The notes: a model not told the origin generated them from the letters alone. A stretch of DNA of 64,000 nucleotides from Halorubrum sp. 48-1-W (GCF_003287355.1 NZ_QMIM01000025.1:1-64000); one strand, 5' to 3'; shown: positions 49,446-58,246, counted from the first letter of the stretch. A program made the numbers and translations.

Positions 49446-49736
49446 TTACTGCTGACGGCTCATGTGGGCGGCACGGACGATGAGCGTCTTGGTCTTGCCG
49501 CCGTCCGTGATCTCGACTTTGAACGCCGCGCCCTGCTTGCCCGTCACGGTGCCGGTTCGGCCGTCGAAACGGGGGTGGAAGCGACCCTCCTGGACGCTCG
49601 GGTCGATCTTGAGGTGGACCCGGCTGCCCTCCTCGAACTCCTGGATCGCGCGCTGTGGCGGCGACGTTCCGCGGTCTCTCGGCTTGTTCGACAGCTTGTC
49701 TCGAGTGGCCTTCTGGGGTCCATTGGAACTCGGCAT
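49446..49736 (-). CDS. rpl21e: 50S ribosomal protein L21e
   Basis: Archaeal/eukaryotic large-subunit protein of 96 residues. The conserved core ([54 protein letters not shown]) matches L21e. ATG 49736 starts the ksgA-containing block. A TATA-like TTTATA (near 49769-49774 on the minus strand) gives a short leader. Confidence 0.95.
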   Translation of the reverse strand: MPSSNGPQKATRDKLSNKPRDRGTSPPQRAIQEFEEGSRVHLKIDPSVQEGRFHPRFDGRTGTVTGKQGAAFKVEITDGGKTKTLIVRAAHMSRQQ

Positions 49737-49983
49737 AGTCGTGGGATGGTATTTAGCTGTCGAAGGTATAAATGGTGCGTTACGCCGTCAGACCTCCTCC
49801 ATCAGTAGCATGAGATGTTCCGTGGCATCTCGAAGTACTGTAGTGGCGTTTCGGTCGTATCTGTTCTCGAACCGCGTAGAAAGGATCTCCAGAGGAAGAG
49901 GATGCCCAGAGGAAAAGCATGTCCAGAGGGGACTGTATATGAGTGCGTGAATTCGTTCGTGCCACCCGATCCGGTCTGACGTC
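49737..49983. other. Intergenic region with 17 bp repeats and a possible gene remnant
   Basis: 247 bp between L21e and the methyltransferase gene. Near 49788-49965 the minus strand has an open frame whose end (…TRFENRYDRNATTVLR, then DATEHLMLLMEEV) looks protein-like. It has no clear start and no family I know. The 16-17 bp repeat at 49880-49929 interrupts it. Confidence 0.4.
49880..49929. repeat. 17 bp degenerate tandem repeat, three units
   Basis: Units at 49880-49895, 49896-49912 and 49913-49929 share the core AGGATxxCCAGAGG with a few changes (the third reads AAAAGCATGTCCAGAGG). Intergenic, next to the DNA methyltransferase. Confidence 0.7.
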
Positions 49984-51174
49984 CTAGCTGAGTGATTCTT
50001 GGGTACCGGGCTCGAGATACCCTCGTGCCTTCAGATGGTCATACACGGCACCGCCGATCGCTTCTGCAAGCTTCACCGGTACCGCATCGCCGACCATCTG
50101 TTGTTTGTCACTGATCCGGCTCGAGACGAACCGGTAAACGTCGGGGAACGATTGGAGCCGTGCTGCCTCACGGACGGACAGCAACCGGTCCTGTGTCGGA
50201 TGTAACATCATGGACTTTCGGAAGTTCGCAATGGTCAGTGCTGGTTCGTCTTCCTCGAGGCGATAGTATATGTGCCCATGTGTTCGGGAACGATCCGTGT
50301 AGTTCTCCATCAACTCCGGAGGAATGTTCTCCCAATTTCCTCCTTGGGGCACGTGCTCAAATCGCTTGACGGTGTTCTCCCTGTTGATCGTTGTTTCATG
50401 ATTGTACAGTGTTTCGTCAACGTTCGCTCTCATTTCACTCGCATAATCGCTATGAGGAGACGTATCGTATTCCATGACCTCCGATCCACCACCGCCAGTG
50501 GGTAATTCTGGAAGGTCGAAGATGGCACCGCCAACCGTCACGACTGGAGACAGCTCGTCCGTCAACGCGGTTAGTGTTGCCTGACGACCGGCTTCCGTAT
50601 GTGTCGGCGATGGGAACGGCGGTTTCCCCTCTAGAACCCCGATGAAAAACACACGCCGTCGAGCTTGCGGCACCCCGAATCGCTCGGCCTTGAGGATACG
50701 GTACTGGATCGTATAGCCCATCTCTCGGAGTTCTTCGACGATGATGTCTTTGATCTCTCCTTCGTTTTTTCCCATCGAAAGGAGCCCGGGGACGTTCTCC
50801 ATAACGACCACCGGTGGGCTGATCTCACGGACGATCTTCAAAAAATGCATAAACAGATTGTTCATCGGGTTGTCCGGAGATCTCGTCTGCATGTTTGCGA
50901 GTGAAAATCCCTTACACGGAGGGCCTCCGACGACGATATCCACGTCTTCACGCTCATATCCTTCCTTTCGTACAATTCGAAGGACATCCTCCGTGTCTAT
51001 TTCCCGAATATCCGCATGTAGTGGACTCTGTTCGTGGTTCGCTTCGTAGGTCTGAACCGCTGCTTCGTCATAGTCGACGGCAACCGCGATATCGAATCCA
51101 GCGTTTCGGAACCCGGTACTAATACCACCAGGTCCACAGAACAGATCGACAGCCACCGGTCTGTTTCGATTCAT
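49984..51174 (-). CDS. dcm: DNA (cytosine-5) methyltransferase, orphan
   Basis: Adds a methyl group to cytosine C5 in a specific DNA sequence. The 396-residue protein has the family motifs in order: I DLFCGPGGIS, IV GGPPCKGFS (catalytic Cys of the PC pair), VI MENVPG, VIII QARRRVFFIG, and IX/X near VGDAVPVKLAEAIGGA. The variable target-recognition region is about residues 190-300. Codon use is far less GC-rich than its neighbours, and it interrupts the conserved archaeal block after L21e, so it was probably acquired. No restriction endonuclease gene is adjacent. Confidence 0.92.
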   Translation of the reverse strand: MNRNRPVAVDLFCGPGGISTGFRNAGFDIAVAVDYDEAAVQTYEANHEQSPLHADIREIDTEDVLRIVRKEGYEREDVDIVVGGPPCKGFSLANMQTRSPDNPMNNLFMHFLKIVREISPPVVVMENVPGLLSMGKNEGEIKDIIVEELREMGYTIQYRILKAERFGVPQARRRVFFIGVLEGKPPFPSPTHTEAGRQATLTALTDELSPVVTVGGAIFDLPELPTGGGGSEVMEYDTSPHSDYASEMRANVDETLYNHETTINRENTVKRFEHVPQGGNWENIPPELMENYTDRSRTHGHIYYRLEEDEPALTIANFRKSMMLHPTQDRLLSVREAARLQSFPDVYRFVSSRISDKQQMVGDAVPVKLAEAIGGAVYDHLKARGYLEPGTQESLS

Positions 51175-51522
51175 CTAGTGTTATCATCTGGAGGGTCCTT
51201 CCCTAAAGAAGGTATGGAGCTGCGGGGTAGTTTACCCTCGAGTTTTCCGCAAAACCGAACAGAAGTCTCGGAACACCAGAACCAAGACGACTCTGAAATC
51301 CCGAGTCGAAGTGGGAATATAAGCGGTCTGTTTCGTTCGAGACCGCACTCTTCGACGACATCCGCCTGTTTGTCTGGTTCGCAGGGCCGATACCCGAGAG
51401 ACGGATCAACGTGGAGACGTTACTCGTCTCGCACGGCTAGATCACTCATCTCGCGGTGGAAAGCCCGACGGGAATCCCGCCATCGAAAGCCCTAATCACG
51501 CGTCTCCCCTGATACGGTCGTA
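51175..51522. other. Lower-GC intergenic region upstream of the methyltransferase
   Basis: 348 bp with no credible gene. A minus-strand frame at 51203-51409 gives a Ser/Arg-rich sequence of no known type. AT patches near 51314-51322 and 51178-51190 could serve as promoters. MptA begins at 51523. Confidence 0.5.
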
Positions 51523-52449
51523 ATGAGTCATCAGTTGCCGGACGTACAGGCGTCGGCCCCGGACGTCACCGTCGGGCTCTCGCAGGTCGGCGTCACCGGC
51601 GTGGAGAAACTCGTCAAGCTCGCTCGCGGCGACGAGCGACCGATCGTCCTCATGGCCGAGTTCGAGGTGTTCGTCGACCTGCCGAGCGGCCGGAAGGGGA
51701 TCGACATGTCGCGGAACCTCGCGACGATAGACGAGATATTGGAGGAGATCACCCGCGAGGAGGCGTACCGCGTCGAGGACGTCTGTGGCGACGCCGCGGA
51801 GCGACTCCTCGAGAAACACGACTACACCACCACCGCCGAGGTGTCGATGACGGCGGAGCTCGTCACCCGCGAGGACACCCCGGCCTCCGGGCTCGAGACC
51901 CAGAGCACGGCGACCATCATCGCCCGTGCGACCGCGACCGACGAGGGGACACGCGCGGAGATCGGCGCGGAGGTCACCGGAATGACGGTGTGTCCCTGCT
52001 CGCAGGGGATGTCCGAGTCGCGTGCTCGCGAGGAGCTCCACCGGCTCGGCGTCGACGAGGAGACCACCGAGGCGTTCCTGGATGCGGTCCCGCAGCCGGG
52101 CCACTCCCAGCGCGGCCACGCCACGCTGACTATCACCACGGACGGGCACCCGGACGTCGACCTCCGCGACGTGATCGACGTCGCCCGCGACTCGATGAGC
52201 GCGCGGATCTACAACATGGCGAAACGCCCCGACGAGGACCACATGACCTACCACGCCCACGCGAACGCGAAGTTCGTCGAGGACTGCGTGCGCTCGCTCG
52301 CCGAGGGGACGCTCTCGGAGTTCGGCCACCTCCCCGACGACGCCGTGATCCGCATGAAACAGTCGAACGACGAGTCGATCCATCAGCACAACGCCCACGC
52401 CGAACGCGAGGTCACGATGGGCGACCTCCGCGACGAACTCGGCGAGTAG
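51523..52449 (+). CDS. mptA: GTP cyclohydrolase MptA (FolE2-related)
   Basis: First step of pterin synthesis in archaea: converts GTP to 7,8-dihydro-neopterin 2',3'-cyclic phosphate, leading to methanopterin- or folate-type cofactors. The 308-residue protein has the family metal-site motif [19 protein letters not shown] (near residues 152-170), RGHATLTI and conserved [11 protein letters not shown] near the C-terminus. Length is normal for archaeal MptA. Start ATG 51523. The pterin product feeds C1 metabolism, which fits the nearby core MetE. Confidence 0.92.
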   Translation: MSHQLPDVQASAPDVTVGLSQVGVTGVEKLVKLARGDERPIVLMAEFEVFVDLPSGRKGIDMSRNLATIDEILEEITREEAYRVEDVCGDAAERLLEKHDYTTTAEVSMTAELVTREDTPASGLETQSTATIIARATATDEGTRAEIGAEVTGMTVCPCSQGMSESRAREELHRLGVDEETTEAFLDAVPQPGHSQRGHATLTITTDGHPDVDLRDVIDVARDSMSARIYNMAKRPDEDHMTYHAHANAKFVEDCVRSLAEGTLSEFGHLPDDAVIRMKQSNDESIHQHNAHAEREVTMGDLRDELGE

Positions 52450-52513
52450 GCGTCGCCGTCGATCGGTACGCTCCGACCCACAGCGGTATCGTCGACCGTC
52501 GGTCTCCTCCCGA

Positions 52514-52556
52514 GCAATATTCCACATAACTGGGATTTTGGTACAATACTATATCC
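52514..52556 (+). promoter_or_regulatory. AT-rich promoter of the TusA-flavoprotein operon
   Basis: CAATATT at 52514-52520, GTACAATACTATAT at 52541-52554 with TACAATA at 52542-52548. The CTATAT segment at 52549-52554 is a TATA-like box about 30 nt from the ATG at 52584. AT-rich for this genome. Confidence 0.5.
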
Positions 52557-52583
52557 GTGGAGATCGAACGGGTACACGTACCC

Positions 52584-52826
52584 ATGACGGACATCGACAT
52601 CGAACCCACCGACACCGTCGACGCGCGCGGAGCCGCCTGCCCCGGTCCGCTGATGGACCTCATCGGACGCGTCCGCTCGGCGAGCCCGGGAGACGTGATC
52701 CTGCTTTTGAGCGACGCCGACCAGTCGCTCACCGACGTCTCGGAGTGGGTCGACGAGACCGATAACGAACTGCTCGCCGTCGACGAGACGGGCGACGACT
52801 ACCGCTTCTACGTGGAGGTCGCGTGA
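52584..52826 (+). CDS. tusA: TusA-family sulfur carrier protein
   Basis: An 80-residue sulfur carrier that holds a persulfide on its active-site Cys and passes it to other proteins. The motif ACPGPLMDLIGRV (Cys at about residue 18) is the TusA CPxP site, and the rest matches the short alpha/beta fold. ATG 52584 is preferred to the GTG at 52557, whose extension is unlike TusA. It is followed 1 bp later by the flavoprotein gene. Confidence 0.88.
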   Translation: MTDIDIEPTDTVDARGAACPGPLMDLIGRVRSASPGDVILLLSDADQSLTDVSEWVDETDNELLAVDETGDDYRFYVEVA

Positions 52827-52827
52827 G

Positions 52828-53973
52828 ATGACCGACCGGATCGCGATCCTCGGCGGCGGCACGGGCGGTGCGGTGCTCGCGAACGGCCTCGCGGAGCGGC
52901 TCGGCGCAGAGATCGACGCCGGCGACGTCGAGGTCACGCTGATCAACGACGGCCCGGACCACGTGTACAAGCCGGTGTGGCTGTACATCCCCTTCGGACA
53001 GCGTGAGCCCGCCGACGGGCGCCGCCCGCTCCGCGACCTCGTCGACTCCCGGGTCGACCTCGCCGTCGACCGGGTGACCGAGATCGACACGGACGCGAAG
53101 GAACTCGCGCTCCGCGACGCGCCGGACGCGCTCGACTACGACTACCTCGTCGTCGCGACCGGATCGACGCTCGCCGACGATGAGATCCCAGGGCTCGCGG
53201 CGGGCGGGCACGACTACTACTCCGAATCCGGCGCGCTGGCGCTCCGCGACGAGTTGCTCTCGATGACCGAGGGCCACCTCGTGTTGAGCGTCGTCGGCAC
53301 GCCGCACATGTGTCCGGCGGCGCCGCTGGAGTTCGTCTTCATGGCGGACGACTGGTTTAGGGAGCGCGGCCTGCGCGACGACGTCGAGATCACCTACACG
53401 TACCCGATCCAGCGCGTCCACGGCAACCCCCACATCGCCGAGTGGGCGGCGCCGATCATGGACGAGCGCGACATCAACGTGGAGACGTTCTTCAACGCCG
53501 AGTCCGTCGACCCCGACGCGAAGACGATCACCTCCATGGAGGGAACGGATCTCGACTACGACCTCCTCGTCACGATTCCGCCGCACCGCGGCGTCGACGT
53601 CGTCGAGGAGGCGGGGCTGGGCGACCGCGGTTGGGTCGACGTGGACAAACACACCCTGGAGGCCGAGGCGGCCGAAGACGTGTACGCGCTCGGGGACGCC
53701 GCGACGACCGGCGTGCCGAAGGCCGGGAGCGTCGCCCACTACCAGGCCGGGGTCCTGAGCCAGCGGCTCGCGAGCGAGATTCGCGGCCGTCCCGCGACGG
53801 CGACGTACGACGGCAAGACGCTGTGTTTCGTCGAGACGGGGATGGACGCGGCGTCGTTCGTCGAGTTCGACTACGAGAACCCGCCGTCACCGGCGCCACC
53901 GTCCGAGAAGCTCCACTGGTCGAAGCTGGCGTACAACGAGTCGTACTGGCTCACCGCACGGGGGTTGCTCTGA
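52828..53973 (+). CDS. Sulfide:quinone oxidoreductase / flavocytochrome c-like flavoprotein with two cysteines
   Basis: A 381-residue flavoprotein with the FAD motif ILGGGTGGAVLANGLAE and ATGSTL, and the C-terminal VYALGDAATTGVPKAGSVAHYQA. The Cys pair is C162 (HMCPAAP) and C333 (TLCFVETG); no other Cys exists, so the third Cys used by classical SQR is absent. This Cys spacing resembles the sulfide dehydrogenase flavoprotein family. It probably oxidises sulfide or a carrier-bound sulfur and passes electrons to quinone. It is in an operon with tusA and a DUF1641 gene (1 bp gap). Confidence 0.82.
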   Translation: MTDRIAILGGGTGGAVLANGLAERLGAEIDAGDVEVTLINDGPDHVYKPVWLYIPFGQREPADGRRPLRDLVDSRVDLAVDRVTEIDTDAKELALRDAPDALDYDYLVVATGSTLADDEIPGLAAGGHDYYSESGALALRDELLSMTEGHLVLSVVGTPHMCPAAPLEFVFMADDWFRERGLRDDVEITYTYPIQRVHGNPHIAEWAAPIMDERDINVETFFNAESVDPDAKTITSMEGTDLDYDLLVTIPPHRGVDVVEEAGLGDRGWVDVDKHTLEAEAAEDVYALGDAATTGVPKAGSVAHYQAGVLSQRLASEIRGRPATATYDGKTLCFVETGMDAASFVEFDYENPPSPAPPSEKLHWSKLAYNESYWLTARGLL

Positions 53974-53974
53974 G

Positions 53975-54703
53975 ATGTCCGACGAGTCCACAGCGGTCGA
54001 CGACGCCGTCGACGGTTCCGAGGCCGACGGCTCCGCCGAGGACCCCGAGGCTGCCGAGACCGACGGGTCCGTCGATACCGCTCCCGAAGCCTTCGACCGC
54101 GACGACCTCGAATCGATCGTCGCCGAGAACCCCGAGGCGGTCGCGGCGTTCGTCGACCGGCTCGACGCGGTCAACGAACTGCTCGACGTCGTCTCGCTCG
54201 GCGAGAGCGCGCTCACCGACGAGATGGTCGTCGAGCTCGCCGGAACCGCCTCGACGCTCGCGGAGTCCGCCGATGGGCTCGCGACCGACGAGACCGTCGC
54301 GCTTGCGGAAACCGTCGGCTCGAACGGCGACGAGCTTCGCGAGGCGATGGAGACGCTGACCGAGCTCCAGCGGAGCGGCGCGTTAGACGAGCTCGCGGAG
54401 CTGGCGCAGGTCGGCTCGCTCGCGACGGCCGCCCTCGACGACGAGATGGTCCGGTCGCTCGCCGGCACCGGCTCGGCGCTCGGCGAGGTCGCCGACACCG
54501 CGGCGGACGACGACACGCGCGACGGGGTGAAGACGATGCTCGAAGGGGTCGGCGCCGCTCACCGGAGCGACCCCGCGAAGGTCGGACCCCTGGGGCTCGC
54601 ACGCGGGCTCCGCGACCCCGAGATCCAGTACGGGCTGGGGTACGTGCTCGCGGTCTCGAAGGCGATCGGGCGGTCGCGGGCGGTTGACGCGGGCGAGGAG
54701 TGA
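53975..54703 (+). CDS. DUF1641 protein of the sulfur operon
   Basis: A 242-residue protein with an acidic disordered N-terminus (about 1-45) and a helical core containing the DUF1641-like repeats (TDEMVVELAGTASTLAESADGLATDETVALAETVGSNGDELREAMETLTELQ). Its last part ends GLARGLRDPEIQYGLGYVLAVSKAIG, which is the recognisable DUF1641 signature. DUF1641 proteins are found beside SQR-like flavoproteins and formate dehydrogenases and are thought to be small partner proteins. Starts 1 bp after the flavoprotein gene. Confidence 0.82.
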   Translation: MSDESTAVDDAVDGSEADGSAEDPEAAETDGSVDTAPEAFDRDDLESIVAENPEAVAAFVDRLDAVNELLDVVSLGESALTDEMVVELAGTASTLAESADGLATDETVALAETVGSNGDELREAMETLTELQRSGALDELAELAQVGSLATAALDDEMVRSLAGTGSALGEVADTAADDDTRDGVKTMLEGVGAAHRSDPAKVGPLGLARGLRDPEIQYGLGYVLAVSKAIGRSRAVDAGEE

Positions 54704-54742
54704 CACCGCCCTTTTTGTGATTCGGAGTGTCCGAGACTGTAC

Positions 54743-55741
54743 ATGTCTACACCAAACGACCGGCTGACGTTCGGCGTGCTCGGAACCGCGGGGATCGCCC
54801 GCAAGGCGGTGGTCCCGGCGATCGCGTCGAGCGACCACGCGGTCGGTGCGGTGGCCTCCCGCGACGACGACCGTGCTGTGCGGTTCGCGACGGAACACTC
54901 GATCCCCCGGAGCTACGGCTCCTACGAGGCGCTCCTGGCGGACGACGGGATCGATGCCGTCTACGTTCCGCTCCCGAACGGGCTCCACGCCGAGTGGACG
55001 AAGCGCGCGGCCGATGCGGGGCTCGACGTGCTCTGTGAGAAGCCGCTCGCGAGCGACGCGGCGGAGGCGCGCGAGGTCGTCGACCACTGCGCGGACCGAG
55101 GCGTCACCCTGATGGAGGCGTTCATGTATCGGTACCACCCGCGTACCGAGCGCGTCCTCGAACTGGTCGACCGAGAGCTAGACGACGTGCGCACGGTGAC
55201 CGCGACGTTCCGGTTCCCACTGTACGACCGCCCGAACGACGTGCGGCTCGACCCGGCGCTCGCCGGCGGGTCGCTGATGGACGTCGGCTGTTACCCGGTG
55301 TCGATCGTCAGGGCGGTACTCGGGGCCCCGGACCGGGCGTACGCACACGCGAACGACACCCGCGGGGTCGGCGTCGACACCGAGCTCGCGGGCGTACTGG
55401 AGTACGAGGACGGCCGGTCGGCACGGATCGCGTCCGGGTTCGACACACAGCTCGTCCAGCGGTACCGGATCGACGCGACGAACGGGTGGATCGCCGTCGA
55501 CCGGGCGTTCGACGCGCCCGCCGACGAGCCGGTGGAACTGACCTACGAGATCGACGGCCGACGCGGCGTCGAGACGTTCGGTCCGGTGGACCAGTACCGG
55601 CTGCAGATCGAGCACTTCGCCGACCGCGTCGCCGGCGACGGGACCCCCGTGACCGACGGGGCGTCGGCGGTCGAGAACATGCGGGTCGTCGACGCGCTCG
55701 CCGAGAGCGCCGGCCGCAACGACGCGGTGAACGTCCGCTAG
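54743..55741 (+). CDS. Gfo/Idh/MocA family oxidoreductase (sugar dehydrogenase-like)
   Basis: A 332-residue NAD(P)-dependent oxidoreductase. The Rossmann motif FGVLGTAGIARKAVVPA (residues about 10-26), the catalytic EKPLASDAAEAREVV and the C-terminal sugar-binding domain (LAGGSLMDVGCYPVSIVRAVLG; ATFRFPLYDRPNDVRLD) mark the Gfo/Idh/MocA family. D-xylose dehydrogenases of haloarchaea belong here, so a sugar is likely. It lies inside the sulfur region but no link is evident. Confidence 0.85.
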   Translation: MSTPNDRLTFGVLGTAGIARKAVVPAIASSDHAVGAVASRDDDRAVRFATEHSIPRSYGSYEALLADDGIDAVYVPLPNGLHAEWTKRAADAGLDVLCEKPLASDAAEAREVVDHCADRGVTLMEAFMYRYHPRTERVLELVDRELDDVRTVTATFRFPLYDRPNDVRLDPALAGGSLMDVGCYPVSIVRAVLGAPDRAYAHANDTRGVGVDTELAGVLEYEDGRSARIASGFDTQLVQRYRIDATNGWIAVDRAFDAPADEPVELTYEIDGRRGVETFGPVDQYRLQIEHFADRVAGDGTPVTDGASAVENMRVVDALAESAGRNDAVNVR

Positions 55742-55841
55742 ACGGAGACGGCCGTCCCGGGATGATACTTCGGGTGCGGTCGCTCCCGACGTGGTCGATC
55801 GGAACGGGAGGAGAGAGCGCGTGTCCGTCGTCGTGGCGGGC

Positions 55842-56429
55842 TCAGACGAGCAGTTGGATGTCCGCGTCGGCCATGTCCTGGAAGGCGGAGGCGGCGCCGA
55901 CGCCGGTCGTTACGCCGTCGTAGAAGTCGTCCTCGTCGTAGCCGAGGAGGTCGATAGTCATCTGACACGCCTGGAGGTCGACGCCGCTCGCGAGGGAGGT
56001 CTCTATCAGCTCCTCGACGGAGGCGACGTCGTTGTCCTCGATCCGGTTGCGCATCATCCGGGCGGTCATCCGGTCCATTCCCGGGAGCGCCGCGATAGCG
56101 TTCGGGAGGGGCATGTTGGGGTTGCCCACGGAGCTCAACCCGAGGTCCTTCGAGTTCTCCTCGTGGAGGATCTCGAGCCCCCAGAAGGTGTGGAAGACGG
56201 TGACGTCGTAGCCGAAGGCGGCGGCCGTGCTGGCGAGGATGAGCGGCGGGTACGCCATGTCCAGGGTCCCCTTCGTCGCGATGATCACCATCTTGTCGGC
56301 GCTCCCCTCGTCGACCTCGCTCCGGAGGTCGGAGACCTCGGTCTCCAGCGCCTCGATCTGCGCGTGGAGGGTAGCGAGGTCGTCGGGCGAGAACTCGTCG
56401 TCCGACGACGGCGGCGTGTCCGCGCTCAT
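55842..56429 (-). CDS. DsrE/DsrF-like sulfur-transfer protein (DsrE2-type)
   Basis: A 195-residue protein. After an acidic, coiled-coil N-terminus (DLATLHAQIEALETEVSDLRSEVDE) comes the DsrE2-type fold, ADKMVIIATKGTLDMAYPPLILASTAAAFGYDVTVFHTFWGLEIL, with an active-site Cys in LQACQMTIDLLG (about residue 160). DsrE proteins accept persulfide sulfur and partner with TusA. The ATG at 56429 follows directly on the TusA stop at 56431. It probably acts on cytoplasmic sulfur carriers. Confidence 0.85.
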   Translation of the reverse strand: MSADTPPSSDDEFSPDDLATLHAQIEALETEVSDLRSEVDEGSADKMVIIATKGTLDMAYPPLILASTAAAFGYDVTVFHTFWGLEILHEENSKDLGLSSVGNPNMPLPNAIAALPGMDRMTARMMRNRIEDNDVASVEELIETSLASGVDLQACQMTIDLLGYDEDDFYDGVTTGVGAASAFQDMADADIQLLV

Positions 56430-56430
56430 C

Positions 56431-56685
56431 TCACTCGGCCTTCCGGACGTAGTGTTTGTACACCGACGTCCCGTCCTCGGTGGTTTCCTCCTGGTCGACC
56501 AGTTCGGCACCGTCGGTCGACTCGGCCCAGCCCTTGATGTCGCTCATGCTACCCGAATCCGTCGAGACGACCTCGAGGACGTCCCCGGCTGCGAGGCCGT
56601 CGAACGCCCCCTTCGTCTTGATGACCGGCATCGGGCAGTTCTGTCCTTTCACGTCGAGCGTCTCTGTCGCGGTTTCCGTGCTCAT
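56431..56685 (-). CDS. tusA: TusA-family sulfur carrier protein
   Basis: An 84-residue TusA with the active-site motif NCPMPVIKTKGAFDGL (Cys at about residue 17) in its typical place. The second TusA of the window, next to a DsrE gene, a standard sulfur-relay pair. ATG 56685. A CCCC/GGGG mini hairpin (56694-56706) lies in the 5' leader between the TATA-like region and the start. Confidence 0.88.
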   Translation of the reverse strand: MSTETATETLDVKGQNCPMPVIKTKGAFDGLAAGDVLEVVSTDSGSMSDIKGWAESTDGAELVDQEETTEDGTSVYKHYVRKAE

Positions 56686-56714
56686 GGTTGGTTCCCCGTG
56701 TTGGGGCTACCACA

Positions 56715-56742
56715 CAATATTGGCTGTCCGAAAATAAGTGTG
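56715..56742. promoter_or_regulatory. Promoter of the TusA/DsrE operon with CAATATTG palindrome
   Basis: CAATATTG (56715-56722) and an AT-rich TTATTTTC-type box (about 56734-56741, minus strand). The same octamer lies before thioredoxin (15027-15034). A 5' leader of about 25 nt is implied. Confidence 0.45.
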
Positions 56743-56904
56743 TCGATTCTTGTGGTTGACCTGAACGACTGAACGGCTCCGTTCCCCAAAGCGATGGATC
56801 GAAGCATATGCTTCGCGCGTTCACGTGCGTAACAGCTGACCGTGGGCCGTTTACCTCGTTATTCGGCCATCTCTCCACAGCTTTCCTTCGACGCCCCGCC
56901 TTTT

Positions 56905-56930
56905 AGTATTGTATAGTAACTACACTATTA
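56905..56930 (+). promoter_or_regulatory. AT-rich promoter element before the rhodanese-MBL gene
   Basis: TATTGTA (56907-56913) overlaps ATAGT-n6-ACTAT (56913-56928), an inverted repeat with 5 bp arms. A TATA-like stretch follows. The gene starts at 56973. Confidence 0.4.
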
Positions 56931-56972
56931 TGGGAAGTCTTAAGTTGGTTCGTCCGGTAGTGGACGGTGTAC

Positions 56973-58175
56973 ATGGACGCAGCCGAGATGGACTTTCCGA
57001 CGCCGGAATCGGACGTTGACTCGATCGCCCCCGAAACGCTGAAGAGCCGAATCGACGACGGGGAGCCGGTGACGCTCCTCGACACGCGGATGTCGAGCGA
57101 CTACGAGGAGTGGCGCATCGACGGCGAGACCGTCGAGTCGATCAACGTGCCGTACTTCCACTTCCTGGACGAGGAGATAGACGAGGACGTCCTCGCGTCG
57201 ATCCCCGACGACGAGCACGTCACCGTGCTCTGTGCGAAAGGTGGCGCCAGCGAGTACGTCGCGGGCGCGCTCGCCGACCGCGGCTACGACGTCGACCACC
57301 TCGAGGACGGGATGAACGGCTGGGCGTCGATCTACGAGGCCCACGAGGTGACCGGCTACGACGGCCCCGGGACGCTCCTCCAGTACCAGCGTCCCTCGAG
57401 CGGCTGTCTCGGCTACCTGCTGTACGACGGCGGGGAGGCCGCGGTCGTCGACCCCCTCCGGGCGTTCGCCGACCGATACCTCGCGGACGCCGAGGACCTG
57501 GGCGTCGAACTGACGTACGCGTTCGACACGCACGTGCATGCGGACCACATCTCGGGGCTCCGCGATCTGGCCGACGAGGGCGTCGAGGCGGTCTTGCCCG
57601 CTGCCGCCGCCGACCGTGGCGTCACCTACGCGGACGAGGTCACGTTGACGGAGGACGGCGACGAGTTCGCCGTCGGCGACGCGACGATCGAGACCGTGTT
57701 CACGCCCGGCCACACCACCGGCATGACCTCGTACCTGCTCGGCGGGAGCCTGCTCGCGACCGGGGACGGCCTGTTCGTCGAGAGCGTCGCCCGTCCCGAC
57801 CTCGAGGAGGGCGACGAGGGCGCTCCCGAGGCCGCCCGGATGCTGTACGACTCGCTCCAGAACCGCGTGTTGACATTCGACGACGACGTCCTCGTCGGCG
57901 GCGCACACTACAGCGACGCGGCCGTGCCGGCCGCGGACGGCACCTACACTGCGCCGATCGGCGACCTCCGCGAGCGGATGGACGCGCTCTCGGCCGACGA
58001 GGACACCTTCGTCGAGACAGTCCTCGCGGACATGCCACCCAGGCCGGCCAACTACGAGGAGGTCATCGCCACCAACCTCGGGCAGCACGTCGTCGACGAC
58101 GACGAGGCGTTCGCGCTCGAGCTCGGGCCGAACAACTGCGCTGCGAGCCAGGATGCGCTCACGAGCGACGACTGA
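56973..58175 (+). CDS. Rhodanese-metallo-beta-lactamase fusion (persulfide dioxygenase/sulfurtransferase-like)
   Basis: A 400-residue fusion. The N-terminal rhodanese domain (about residues 10-115) has the active-site loop LCAKGGAS (Cys near 86). The C-terminal MBL domain has the metal motif THVHADHISGLRDL (near 186), GHTTGMTSYLLGG and TGDGLFVESV. The family includes persulfide dioxygenase and related sulfurtransferases that act on glutathione or other persulfides. In this setting it could receive sulfur from TusA or thiosulfate and transfer or oxidise it. ATG 56973 is chosen over GTG 56967. Confidence 0.9.
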   Translation: MDAAEMDFPTPESDVDSIAPETLKSRIDDGEPVTLLDTRMSSDYEEWRIDGETVESINVPYFHFLDEEIDEDVLASIPDDEHVTVLCAKGGASEYVAGALADRGYDVDHLEDGMNGWASIYEAHEVTGYDGPGTLLQYQRPSSGCLGYLLYDGGEAAVVDPLRAFADRYLADAEDLGVELTYAFDTHVHADHISGLRDLADEGVEAVLPAAAADRGVTYADEVTLTEDGDEFAVGDATIETVFTPGHTTGMTSYLLGGSLLATGDGLFVESVARPDLEEGDEGAPEAARMLYDSLQNRVLTFDDDVLVGGAHYSDAAVPAADGTYTAPIGDLRERMDALSADEDTFVETVLADMPPRPANYEEVIATNLGQHVVDDDEAFALELGPNNCAASQDALTSDD

Positions 58176-58246
58176 TCCGACCGTGAGCTCCCATCCGACC
58201 GTGACTTCCCGTCTACCCGTGATCTCCCGTCCAACCGTGACCGCCG
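58175..58246. repeat. 18 bp degenerate tandem repeat, four units
   Basis: Units 58175-58192, 58193-58210, 58211-58228 and 58229-58246 share ATCCGACCGTGAGCTCCC-like sequence with changes increasing along the row. It begins at the last base of the MBL stop. The 18 bp period equals six codons. Confidence 0.75.

Noticed and set aside
49780-49965. Minus-strand GTG-started open frame between L21e and dcm
   Set aside because: It is in a different frame from the more protein-like remnant in the same place and runs through the 17 bp repeat. Neither is convincing as a gene.
49984-51174. A full restriction-modification system
   Set aside because: Neighbouring genes are ribosomal/RNA polymerase and pterin genes. 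No endonuclease is present in the window.
51203-51409. Minus-strand open frame upstream of the DNA methyltransferase
   Set aside because: No start context and no family-like sequence. The Ser/Arg-rich product is typical of non-coding frames.
58175-58246. Possible CRISPR array
   Set aside because: Four degenerate 18 bp units without spacers, and no cas genes.
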